Below, one piece after another: positions 53,982-64,000 of a DNA stretch of 64,000 nucleotides. The stretch lies in contig NC_064214.1 of NCBI RefSeq assembly GCF_023101765.2, forward strand, positions 10,174,001-10,238,000. The letters are read 5' to 3'. The position numbers and the translations under genes are program-made. Origin of the DNA: Spodoptera frugiperda. Taxonomy: Eukaryota; Arthropoda; Insecta; Lepidoptera; Noctuidae. The first letter of the stretch is position 1; each line of letters opens with the position of its first letter. The notes under the pieces were generated by a model. That model saw only the letters and a list, made by a program, of their open reading frames with translations, had not been told where the DNA came from and searched no databases.

Positions 53982-56900
53982 CTGTTTAACATAGAACCAT
54001 GTTAGAAAACTTAAATTATTTGTCCATGAACACGGGGCTTTATAGAGAACTTTCAAGTCGTTCAAACAATCTCCAATGATTATGAAACTTCTTAACAATA
54101 AGAAGTTCCTTAAGTTCTTAACAATAAAATCCGGTTTAAGTCTTCTTAGACTTAAAGTGTGTATGAAAATGTCAATAAAGAGAAATAAAAGTTCCCTTCA
54201 AGCCCCCTACTGGTTCTAGGAATGCTAGACTAATAGGGGAAGGTTTCCTGAAAATGGAACCTAAATCTAAAATATATATCAGTTAAAAAAGGAAGAAAGA
54301 AGAGATAGTTAAAGAAGATAAGATTAGGATTTATTTTGTATGTAATTAGGATTTGTTACTTTCTTTAGGAAGTTCTTTATAACACATTTATGGCGCAAGC
54401 GACAGCTTTATAGATAATTTTATATAGAAATAGAATTAAGAGATTATGAAAGAACCAACATTACCTTGGAAGCATTGGTCCGCGACGGTAGCAGCAAAGC
54501 GAAAGACATGTTAGTCACAAACAGACAAAGCAGGGCTCAACACGACGCCCCTGCAGGGTCGCGGACATATCATATAATAATATACATGTACATGTCGACA
54601 ACCCTGCAGGCAGCGAGCAGGTTAGGCGTTAGAAGAAACAGTTTAAGAGACTGAAATGTATGGAACTCGTTCTGACAGCGATCTACAGTCGGGCTAAACA
54701 ATGAACTTGTACAGGGGCGAGACGATGCAAGGTGGCGTATCAAAATGGACTTTAAGGTGATGTGATTCGGACGGTATTGACTTAAACTATGTGCTGTAAG
54801 GGCTGGTTAGTATCCTGTCAGCTCGGCGAATGTGCCGTCCAAGTCATCGCATATCGCCTTGTATTTCTCCTTCTCGTTGAATAATGCGTCTGTAAAATTT
54901 AGTCATTTGATAACAACTTACGAAACGAACCAACTTTATCCCGCCTCTAGACTTAAACGTTAAAAGAAAAATAATGAGTTTTTATTAGAAAAGTTTTGAT
55001 TAAAAAGCTTTTGCATCAAGAGAAGCCATAGTATTCTCTTTTTGTTAGAATCGTTATCAAGTTATCATTATAGAAGATTTCGTTACTTGATATTTAGATT
55101 TGTTTAGTTGAATCTTTCAAGTGTTTCTTAGTTTGTATCTTAGTGATAGATTTAAGTCGATCTCGTTGGTTACTAGAGTATGTTGGTGTGTGGTTAGAGT
55201 CGTACCTTCGAGCCTGTCAACCTCCTTCTGCAGTTTCTTGACAGTCTTCTCTGCGAACTCGGCGCGGGCCTCGGCCTCCTTGAGTTTGCTAGTGAGGGTC
55301 TTCAGCTGCTTCTTGAACTCTTCGACGCGCTGGTTGGCCTTCTCTTCTGATACTTCCAGAGATTTCAGGGAGTTACCTACGACCTGGGGCACAAGTACGT
55401 GGCGTTAATTCTCATTTATTGTTTTTGTTTGTAATGAGCAATCTCATCAATGATGAAATACTTCACAATTTATTTTAACATGTTCATGACTAGTCTTTTA
55501 GAAATTTATGTGATATCATGAAGCTAAGTTCATATAAAACGGGTGTTACCTTTAATTCCTCCTCAAGTTCTGAGATCTTGGCGTCTCCAGACTTGACACG
55601 GTCCTCAGCGACTTCGAGCTCGTCTTCAACGAAGGCCAGCTTGCGTGATACCTGAGCATCAAAATTACATCATTTGTAATTTCGATCAACGTCCAATGAT
55701 AATGTTAAATGTTTTAATGAGGTTTTTCTCTGGATTTATTGTGAAATTTTTACATGTTACTGTTTTAAATGTTGATGACGATCGATTAAAATTAAGTTTC
55801 ATTCCTAATTATGCACTAAATTATATGACAGCTAAACGTGGTAGATGGGATACATATGTGTTTCTCTCTTACTCCAAGTGACGTTAGATAAATTTAAAAG
55901 AAAAAATGGTCGTAGGTAAACTTAATGACTGCTTTCGAGTCTCACCTCGTCGGACTTGCCGTCGGCGTCCTCAGCGAGCAGACGGGCTTCCTTCAGCTGG
56001 TTGGTGAGCTGGTCCATGCGCTCCTCGTCCTGCTGTGCCCTGTTCTCCAACACTTTGCACATACTGGAAACAAACAAAACAATGTTTAAGTTACCGTGTT
56101 GTCCCACAAATCATCAATAACCAAATCTTGATATAATTTGGTATCGAGCACTATTATTTCACCTTTCATGTTTTAATTTAATTAGTCCTAATGACTTATT
56201 TTCTGCTAATCGGCAACAACTTTGCCACGGATTAAATTAATATACCATGATTTTTAAACCTAATCCACAAAATCGCCTCGGAAAAAAATTTATCACATGA
56301 TAAATCCCAAATTAGAAGTTTATGTAATGAAACAAGGCACGACCTCTACCGACTCCTTCAAGGAAACATTAGAACGTGATGTTTTCATATTTACATTACT
56401 AAGAACTATGTAAACATTTCTTATATTTTTCACGAACTTGTAATATTTCATGAGCTAATCTGAAATTCAGAGCTTGTATCTAATTATAGCGGGGCACGTT
56501 ACCCAACTGTTGCGTTCTTAATAAATCATACACAGACGGCGAAATTACGACTTGCGTTACAGAAAACTTTCAGATTTCACGGTCATGGGAATAAGATAAA
56601 AAGAAAAAGTTGGGGTTGATAGAATAGGGATGATGACGGGGTATGAGATTTAAAAGTCGATTTGGTAATAAAAAAAAATATTTGACACAAATCTAATAAT
56701 CCATCCAAAGAGGCTATAAACATCACACCAAGTCTAGGAACCGAGTAGCGAGTGAAGTCGCGCGAGAGTTGGTAAAGTGCAAAGTTAAATGAACCTTACC
56801 GGTTGTTCTCGTCAGCAGACTGCTGGGCTTCGAGCAGCTTCTGCTGGGCGGTGCCTGACCTCTCCTCGGACTTCTCGAGGTCCTCCTCAATCTGCTGCAC

Positions 56901-58332
56901 CTTCCTGTTGAGGGCAGCGACCTCAGCCTCAGTGGCGGTGAGGGTCTTCTCCTTCTCTTCCAAGTCCTTGTTGGCCTGTTCCAACTTGTTCTTGTTCAGG
57001 ATCAGGTCCTCCTCCACCTGGGCGAGCTTCTTCTGGAGCTCACGGACTTCCTCGTTGACCTGGAAGGAGGAGGTGTCTTTTGTTTAGTAGCAGTCTGATG
57101 ACACATGCAGATAATATTCTTTATGGGAATATAAGATCACCTGTTTGTCTAGCGTATGACAATAAAGAAGAAAGGAGAATCTTTTTAAACGTGATAGGTC
57201 TAGTATTGACCCTTAAGAAATTCCTTAGCTTCATTTCAGTCTTGAACTTGTTTTCCCTCTCTTGAGCCGAATCTTTAGTTGAGTTCTGAAATCGTTCTCC
57301 CTCTCTTGAATCATTAACGTAGTCCTAATCCCAAAAAACATTGGAAATCCGTTACTTGGAATTGCGGAAAATTTCCATATATTATGTAATATCACCCGAA
57401 ACCCAAGCATAATGTGAAAACAAGAAATTATGTATGTTAACATAAGACCCGTTCGAAGAAATTGTAATACTTATCGAAATTGTGGAATTTTTTCTTAACA
57501 TTTCTCTCTAACGACTAAAAATAGTTCGTGCGTGGGTAAAAATGGAACGAGTCTATTAAATTAAACCAGATTTATTTGTCGTGATTCTAGAGAGCCCTGG
57601 TAAAAAGTAAATTTATCGTTAAACGTTAAAAACATGGAACATCTTTTATTTTTGCCCGACCTTCTGAGCCGCTTATCCCAAAGAAACTGTCGGAGCCGAG
57701 AAAACCGATAAAAGGGACTATCCTGAATAAATATAATATTAACACTGAAGATGACAGACAGGATACTTTTGTACCGCAATTTTTTTGGCTTTATTTATTC
57801 CACGGTTTTTATTTGATCAAGAAAATAGATATGGAAATTTCTGGACATATGTTTTGTTTTCAATTGGACTTGTTGATAGAATCTCCCAAATGAATATTAG
57901 CACAATAGTCCCAGAGTTATCAATATGAGCAGTTGTGTCAAAATTAGTTTTTATTTCAGATGGGCACTTTTGAACGTCAAAGCAAATATAATAATATTAA
58001 TAACGTCTGTCTGTCGGTCAGTCCTCTAGTGAAGCTATTTGCTCGTTCCAAAGTGTAGATTCCTATGGAGAAGAACGGGCAAGAAACTCGGTCAGTCCTC
58101 TAGTGAAGCTATTTGCTCGTTCCAAAGTGTAGATTACTATGAAGAAGAACGTGCAAGAAAGCTCTATAGGTTGCTCTTTTTCAATCAGATTCAAAATACA
58201 ATTATATTTTGGTATTACCTTCTCGGCGCGGAGGTTGGCGTCCCTGGCCTGCTGTTCGCAGGTGTCAGCCTTGTCCATGGCATTGTCCTTCTCCAGCTTC
58301 ATCGCCTGCATCTTCTTCTTGATCGCGTCCAT
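53899..58332 (-). CDS. Tm1: Tropomyosin 1, muscle-type isoform, 284 aa
   Basis: Exons: 58332-58219, 57059-56800, 56063-55946, 55651-55550, 55383-55206, then either 54889-54807 or 53981-53899. Each route gives 855 nt, 284 residues plus stop, the standard long tropomyosin length. The protein starts MDAIKKKMQAMKLEKDNAMD and is a continuous alpha-helical coiled coil of heptads, with segments such as VQQIEEDLEKSEERSGTAQQ and LEVSEEKANQRVEEF that match insect Tm1. It polymerises along actin and, with troponin, controls myosin access in muscle; other isoforms stabilise cytoskeletal actin. The distal last exon (ELGINKDRYKSLADEMDSTF) is the muscle-type tail known in Drosophila Tm1. No cytoplasmic-type first exon was seen, so that promoter, if kept, is outside or unrecognised. 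Confidence 0.96.
54330..54335 (-). terminator. Candidate poly(A) signal, Tm1 proximal isoform
   Basis: AATAAA on the minus strand about 470 nt after the proximal stop codon. It would give the proximal isoform its own 3' end before the distal exon. Position only; no other support. Confidence 0.35.
54465..54603 (-). other. Candidate third Tm1 cassette or terminal exon
   Basis: On the minus strand, CTAAC branch-like motifs and the tract CTGCTCGCTGCCTGCAG precede this segment, and TTCCAAG|GTAATG closes it: a 139-nt unit with good sites on both sides. In the phase left by exon 5 it meets TGA after about 28 codons and shows no coiled-coil pattern. It would therefore act as a poison exon, a short alternative tail or untranslated sequence. 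It is more GC-rich than its surroundings. Confidence 0.3.
54550..54610 (-). repeat. Inverted repeat between Tm1 alternative last exons
   Basis: Arms 54550-54568 and 54592-54610 both begin CCTGCAGGGT when read outward and match at 16 of 19 positions. Two of the three mismatches become G.U pairs in the Tm1-sense RNA. One arm covers the candidate acceptor at 54604-54605. Confidence 0.6.
54807..54889 (-). CDS. Tm1: Tm1 alternative last exon, proximal
   Basis: Encodes residues 258-284 and TAA: (D)ALFNEKEKYKAICDD then LDGTFAELTGY. Acceptor TTTTACAG at 54890-54891. Same length and phase as the distal exon, so the two are alternatives, each with its own 3' end. The sequence resembles the NEKEKYK-type tails of other arthropod tropomyosins. 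Confidence 0.92.
55206..55383 (-). CDS. Tm1: Tm1 coding exon 5
   Basis: Encodes residues 199-257 plus one base: VVGNSLKSLEVSEEKANQ through LQKEVDRLE. Donor GTACGA. It must join one of two last exons that both begin in the matching phase. Confidence 0.97.
55550..55651 (-). CDS. Tm1: Tm1 coding exon 4
   Basis: Encodes residues 165-198: VSRKLAFVEDELEVAED through SELEEELK. Too short for an ORF search. Acceptor GCTCAG, donor GTAACA; phase 0 both sides. Confidence 0.96.
55946..56063 (-). CDS. Tm1: Tm1 coding exon 3
   Basis: Encodes residues 125-164: MCKVLENRAQQDEERMDQ through AEDADGKSDE. Acceptor TTTCCAG, donor GTGAGA. Confidence 0.97.
56623..56690 (-). mobile_element. MITE family E, end fragment in Tm1 intron 2
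   Basis: AATAGGGATGATGACGGGGT matches the family E right end on the minus strand; the rest is missing. Confidence 0.6.
56800..57059 (-). CDS. Tm1: Tm1 coding exon 2
   Basis: Encodes residues 39-125, from VNEEVRELQKKLAQVEEDL to QQSADENNR. Acceptor CTTCCAG, donor GTAAGG; leaves two bases of an Arg codon. Regular heptads throughout. Confidence 0.97.
57945..58160 (+). mobile_element. Family G repeat with internal duplication, Tm1 intron 1
   Basis: ACTTTTGAACGTCAAAGCAA start. The segment TCGGTCAGTCCTCTAGTGAA through AGAAGAACG...GCAAGAAA is present twice in tandem (period about 75). It ends about 60 bases from the Tm1 exon 1 donor. Confidence 0.7.
58219..58332 (-). CDS. Tm1: Tm1 coding exon 1
   Basis: Encodes residues 1-38 (MDAIKKKM...NLRAEK), the N-terminal overlap region. 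The start sits in GCCGCCACCATGG, a very strong initiation context. Donor GTAATACC at 58218-58217; exit phase 0. Confidence 0.97.
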
Positions 58333-58385
58333 GGTGGCGGCTTTGTGTCTTTAACGGTCCGGTCAAAAAATACGCCAGTTACGGC
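58333..58385 (-). other. Tm1: Tm1 5' UTR part joined to coding exon 1
   Basis: Upstream of the start codon the minus strand reads a pyrimidine tract, TTTTCTTTGCAG, then GCCGTAACTGG. This places an acceptor at 58386-58387 and makes 53 nt of leader in the same exon as the start. At least one upstream noncoding exon is therefore implied. Confidence 0.75.
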
Positions 58386-59274
58386 CTGCAAAGAAAATGC
58401 TGTTTTCAAAAACAGAACTTTAGACGATGGTCTTTTGTTTTTTTTCTTTGCTTAAATGTAGGTGGCTCGGGTTGGCTTTCTCTTTTTTTATCTATGTAGG
58501 TATCAAGATATTGATTCTTAAAATACGTTTTGACGTATTTCCATATTTTCTATAGACAAAACACTTGTTGTTTTGTCTATTATATCTATACTAACTTGTT
58601 CTCGTTACATAAGTTTTTAAATCATCCGTGATCATGGCGCTTGCAACAGTGCCGAAATATCGGAAACTCATAGACACAGATAAACAAGGTAAATATCCCG
58701 TTTCGAGTTCTAATACTAGTTGTTCTCGTTACTTCGCTACATCATACAAAATCACGTATACGGTATAAGCCCTAAAAACATAAAAAACTGAATAGTATTC
58801 AGTGAACAAGTTTCCGTGTACGAGCTGGGGATTTAATAAAGCCCCAGCACTCTGCCACGGTACTACATATAACTGGAAAGTTAATTGAAATCGTGACAAT
58901 ACAGCAAGCACTGGATACCTACTAGTATGTACCTAGAACTACACATCAAGCTAAGCAAACCAGTATAAACTGACCGTCGAATGTGGGAAAAGGTCATACA
59001 AAGCGAGGCCATGATATAGTGGTTATGTATAGTAGTATGTTTAGCTGTGTGTTCCTACTCCAAACTGCGCCGTGAGAGGAAATCTCATATCGCTAGGATC
59101 TTAAGATTATATTGGATGTCAACAAAATACTCTAGTTGAGTGTTTTGACCTATCTACGTGAGTTAATACCTGACTGAATTTTAGTACGCTTTTTCTAATC
59201 ATGGAAAGTTTTCTTACATACTATTAAGTAGAAATAGGATATTTTGCCTGTTTTTATCTAACGAAAGTAGGTCG

Positions 59275-59425
59275 TTTTTAGGGGGAGAAATCATCCAATG
59301 ACTTCACCGGCTCGGGCGAGGCGAGAGGGAGTGTGAGAGTTTTACTGACTAAAAACCACCCCGTTCCTACTCCTGCTTTTCGAGTCGGAGCCCCGGTAAC
59401 TTGCTAGGCAGTCTGCAGCGTCGGG
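59275..59425 (-). mobile_element. Family A SINE-like element
   Basis: Minus-strand copy flanked by TAACGAAAGTA (59259-59269) and TAACGAAACTA (59426-59436), a probable target duplication. Confidence 0.8.
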
Positions 59426-61031
59426 TAACGAAACTACATCTCGACTTTCTATTTAATAGTAGAAGTAAAAAGTTAGTGAAAATATGTAATTTTATATGTT
59501 ATAAAATACGATACCATCTGCAATCACAAAAAATATCCTTTTAAACTTTTTTTATTAAACTAACAAGTTATAACTGCGTCATCATACAGCAGGCAACCCA
59601 GAAACATTTCCATAGACTTCTATAAAAATAAAAATAAAGAACTTCAATTCCAATTTCAAAAGTTTAAACTGTAGCTATTCAATATGGCAGCGTGCCAAGT
59701 CGCCAGATGTAGCGCACAATTATTGGGTCTACGTTCCTGATTCAAAATTATATTCCAACCTAATTACAAATATATGGCACACATACTCTGATGAAATATT
59801 AGTGTAGGACCCCTGTTTTGGGAATTTGGGAGTTCTTTACCCTTATTTTGAGACGTAAGGGTGAAAATATTTGTGTAGGAAATGTGATTTGTGGATATGT
59901 CGGTCTATATTTTGGGTAGCATCAATCTTTATTTTAAAGCACTCAAATAGAGTGAAACAGTTTGTTTACTCTACCTATGAAACCTTTAAAACATTATTTT
60001 AACTTGGATAGATATTTTATTGTCATAAAAATATTTACATATTTTTTTTCAAAATTGTTGTTTAACAATTAAATATTTAAATTAGATAGAATGTAATAAC
60101 TATTCTACATTTTATACGAGCAACTTTTGCAGAACAAACTCCGTGTCGACAGCCTAACAAGCGCCGTCAAAGTTCTTGTTTTATTTATTACAATTCCATT
60201 AACTTTAACCTAGTGACTTTCTGCTTTAGCAGTTATAACTTAACAATACTAATGTCTCTTAAGGGTCCATAATTTTACTTCGAAAGACAGTTGGTCGATT
60301 AACGAAAAGTCGACTGAACGATTGGTCGAATAATGCTCTTGAAGATACGTTTGGCGTTATGCGATAGATTTTTATCTCGATTCAGATCAATAATCATGAT
60401 AATTTTGTAGTCGATACTTTATGATGGTCTATGCTGAGGAATATTTCTAGGGACTATAAGAACGCAAAGTTTGAATAGGACATGTAATATCAGTTTCTCT
60501 CTTAGTAAAAACTCATTATTTTTCCACCAATTTTTGACAAACAAACATTTTAAATAACAAATCGTGTCGACTAATTACCAAAACCCTTCGACATTTCATC
60601 ACGTTTAAAAATATGTTCTGTATCTATGGTTGCTTCTAGAGTGGGTGTTTAACTATGGTCTGACGTCATGTCATGAATGACGTCCATGTTTACACATTTT
60701 ATAGAATGTATCGGGTTGGTAAATCTTTTTAAATAGATTGGCGTCGGCGACGACCGTAGATACAGGGTGTATGTTTCTTATGTGCTTATTTGTTTTTATA
60801 ACGGACGGATGTATCAGCTTTCTGTATGTTATCCTCGTGTGGAGAGAGAGAGATGGAGATGCTATACTTTGTGTAGACATACTTTGTCTAACGTACGTTA
60901 GATAGATGCTATTTCATTTTTGTTTGTGTTTGAGTTTAAGAAAGTTATTGTATACATTTTGATGAGCAATAATCAAATAAGAAAAAGCTCGTTGTTAAGT
61001 TAATAACTGTTAAAATTAGGGTATATTTGGA

Positions 61032-61168
61032 CTAGGATTTTCTCCTGGCTGGTGCGTGTGTTGACATACAAGTTCACACACACATGTCACCCAGACTCGA
61101 AACAACAATTTGTGGATCACACAAAGACTTGCTCCGTGCGGGAATCAAACCCGCTACACGTGCAGTCT
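61032..61168 (-). mobile_element. tRNA-derived SINE, family H
   Basis: Tail AGGATTTTCTCCTGGC to head GGGAATCAAACCCGC (B box inverse, one base changed). Confidence 0.7.
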
Positions 61169-64000
61169 TCAATTTTCATTCGTAAACTTACTTTTAACTT
61201 TTGATTAGGAAAAAATAATTTTACGACAACCTATAGATATGTGTACAAATATCATTTGTGTCGTTGATGATTTTGGAAAGAAAATTGAAGTTATAACTAG
61301 TTGGAACAAAGACCATGAAAAGAAGGAGAAAATTCACCAACAAAGCAGGAATACTTCATAACGTTTTATGTTTACCAATAAGCTTTAACTTAAGCCGATA
61401 TATTCTCAGCTGCACTGTATTGTATTGATTAGTCCATGAGATGAGAGCATCGACAGCTTAGTGTGTTTACAATAGAGAAAGGAATGGGGTTCCGTCAATA
61501 TTTTTAGACCAAATTAACAATGATGGGGATCTTTTCAAGGGCACTTTTCTTGCAGATGCTGTGTATATTAAGAATTGTGAGATAGGTCTGTGTGTAATCA
61601 GATTTTAATGTTATTCAATGTGTGTGTGTTCTTGTGTTGGTAAACGTTGTATTGTAATTGACTGTATCCGTTGAGATTTTGAGTTTTTTTCGTTGTGGTG
61701 AAAGTTTATAGATACATTTTTATTTGTCAGCAAATGTACTTAGTAAATAGCTAACAAACTTATCGTTCGTCGTTTTTGAGGTTTTTCGTTTGCTTTTGAT
61801 TGATTTACCAAAGCAAACATTTCATCGTTATTTGATTTTCAATTCAAAATATTAGTGTTATAAACGCTTTTAAAACCCCATGTTTTCTTGAAAATAGCAT
61901 TTTCAAATTCAAAAACACAATCAAACATTCCATTTTAACGTCCATTACTGGCGGCCATTAAATTTGTGTAAAACGAACCAGAAACCTGCGCACGCGGCGA
62001 TCGGGTAAAGTTGCGAAAATAACGCGCGTTGCCGCGCGGTGACGTGTTGCTGGCGAACTGACAACGCTACCGACATATTGTTCACTAAAATAACCGTGTT
62101 TTCACATCACTACAGCTGTTGCACCGTACTAAATATAAGCCAGGAATTTTAGAACTAACGCTAATTTATGTATCGTTTACGGTTTTACCTAACTTGGTTG
62201 TCAATGGATGTTGGGTCGTTGTTACCGTATTATTTACATGTGATTGTATTTCTTTGATATTAAGAGCTATAATCATAATGATTACGGCTCTATTCTCTAT
62301 ACTTTAACATGGTGGGATCACTGTAGATAGTTTCTGTGCGTATTTTAAATGTTCTTCTTAGTTAACTTCTGTCTCTTTTATAAACTAACTTCTACTTAGT
62401 ATGTGAGTAGTTTGTTTTTCACTTTCAATTTCATTTGGAAACGTGTTTGTCGTTATTCAACAATGGTAGTTTTTCCAAAGTTTCTCAGTTTCAAAGAAAT
62501 GTATAACCTATAGGTACTTTATTGATTTTATTATTCATTAAGTTCCACCATTCAAAAACATGAAAGCTTTGATGATTTCAATTTATGAGAAAGCTTGTCA
62601 GTTCTGTTCCAGCCATAACTCAGTTAAACTTCAAAAGATAACAAAATCAAAGACTACAAGTGGCAATCAAACATCATCAACAGATTCAATATAAAAATGT
62701 GAGTTGCAGTCTTTGGCTAAAATCGTCATTTCATTCCAATAAAATTATTAAGTACCTTAATTTGTAACTTAATTATGTCTTCAGTGTATTTTTTATTTAT
62801 TTAAGGATAAACAATACGTTAGCAACACGTCACTTAATTCATAAAAAAAAACAAAACAAATGATGAACTTGAAATTATTTGAAATCGAAAAGAAATCTAT
62901 TTCTTTTTAAGTAAATATCGTTATTGAATTGCGTCTCGATTTCCATCGTGTGTCGATTAAAAGTCCATTTGAAAGATTGTTTCGATGAATTATGAACCTT
63001 AGTTTTTGTCGAATTTTAAGTTTATAAACAAGAAGATATCTAGACTTAAGTTATTGTTAAATATCTAGAACATAGTTATCTGTCAAAAGTCAAACGCCTG
63101 GAGGCTAATCTTGTTTTGTTCAAGTATCAAAACTGTTAAAGTTTAACAATTACTAAGTAAAGTCGGCTGAGTTTATAAGTTAATACAAACAATAACTCAA
63201 AATATTGTGTTGTATTCAAATAATTTTGAAGTTAATCAACGTTTTACTGGTGTAATAAAAACATTAAAAACTTTCCGAGATCGAAGTGTCAAAGTTACAT
63301 AAAATGTTTCAGGAATTTTTGCAATGTCGAAGAACCAAACATCGGTCTGAGAGTATCAGATGAAACACAATAGATGACGTCATCTCATTGTAATTAAATA
63401 ATTAGAGTAAGTTGATTCCTGATAGACGAAAAATACAGATATCTATATTGCGTGGTAAGTCGTTACGTCATTATGTTAAAAAGTCTCGTTAGACACTCCA
63501 TTAAATGAAACTCTTAAACGATCTTGAAGAAAACATTAAAATACTTAGTTATTAAGAAAGCTATAATTGTAACTATACACTGAATTTCAGGGATAGTTCA
63601 GCTTGCATGTAATAGTAGGCTCTTTGATGATGTGCCAACTTTCAGTTTCAGGCGCGCCGGCAATGACGTGCTCGCATAACTACCGCCATCTCTCATAATT
63701 CAATTCCGCCCTGATTTATCGTTACAGGTAGCAAACGTTAAAGTTACATTGTTACATTAAATGTCGACTTCAGTAATAGCTGTCTACGAACACTTTCAGG
63801 TATTATGATTACATAGTAAAAACTTTTAGTGCCATGCTTCGGTTAGCCAACAATTTATGTTCTACTTTAGTGACTAATACCTAGTATTTATTCTAACTTC
63901 CTATACTTGTCAAATCTTAAGTGTATGTGTTGTCGAATGTAAACATGTGTAGGTAGAGCGTACGTATGTGATTTAAATATATAACAGCTATTCTAGTACT

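Larger units (their letters stand above)
58386..64000. other. Upstream region of Tm1, no coding exon seen
   Basis: Must include intron and leader DNA of Tm1, because exon 1 has an upstream acceptor. A GC-rich block at about 61985-62060 stands out (GCGCACGCGGCG, CGCGCGTTGCCGCGCGG) and could be a promoter, but nothing confirms this. One family A and one family H repeat are present. A 17-bp family B fragment lies at 63829-63845. Confidence 0.5.

Noticed and set aside
54436..54472. Short tail GNVGSFIIS as a third Tm1 C-terminus
   Set aside because: It would need the CCAAG at 54465 as acceptor. It is only nine residues with no coiled-coil features, and the same site fits better as a donor.
54466..54654. 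62-codon plus-strand frame
   Set aside because: Falls in the GC-richer segment between the Tm1 last exons. The minus strand carries the splice signals, and the plus-strand peptide is nondescript.
58139..58354. Plus-strand frames over Tm1 exons 1, 2 and 5
   Set aside because: Serine/cysteine-rich translations that are antisense to tropomyosin coiled-coil codons.

Overview
This is eukaryotic nuclear DNA from a moth. It is AT-rich, its genes are split by spliceosomal introns with GT/AG borders, and it is crowded with the short interspersed repeats seen in lepidopteran genomes. The repeats look noctuid-like, but the species cannot be named from the sequence. Two protein-coding genes can be read exon by exon, both on the minus strand and in tandem. 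Everything else is intron, flank and transposable-element debris.

Gene 1 is synaptotagmin 4 (Syt4). Ten coding exons run from the start codon at 52077-52079 to the stop at 4623-4625. All splice phases agree and give one 438-residue protein: short N-terminus, one membrane segment, proline-rich linker, C2A, C2B and a C-terminal WHxL motif. C2A carries the Asp-to-Ser change typical of the Syt4/Syt11 class. Introns 1 (27.4 kb) and 4 (13.6 kb) hold most of the repeats. The start lies under a GC-rich promoter-like block (about 52190-52345) with NRF1/Ewg-like, CRE/E-box-like and YY1/Pho-like motifs.

Gene 2 is tropomyosin 1 (Tm1). Five common exons (58332 down to 55206) are followed by two alternative last exons (54807-54889 and 53899-53981). 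Either one completes a standard 284-residue tropomyosin. A possible third cassette exon with good splice sites lies between them. Further 5' leader exons and promoters must lie in 58386-64000 or beyond.

The two genes are only 1.8 kb apart (Tm1 stop to Syt4 start), and a 971-bp pogo/Tigger-like DNA element fills more than half of that gap.

The repeats fall into recognisable families. They include a roughly 150-bp poly(A)-ended SINE-like element (family A, ten copies, one with a 17-bp target duplication), a second A-tailed family (B), and a TIR element starting GTGCTTTTCCACCAGAGA (C). A tRNA-derived SINE (H), MITEs ending AATAGGG (E), several Helitron-like elements with A|TC...CTAG|T ends, a hAT-like element with an 8-bp target duplication, fold-back MITEs and an RTE LINE tail are also present. 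I found no evidence of a novel multi-gene system. The most interesting leads are RNA-level: a 75-nt hairpin in the Syt4 3' UTR and a hairpin around a candidate splice site between the Tm1 alternative last exons.
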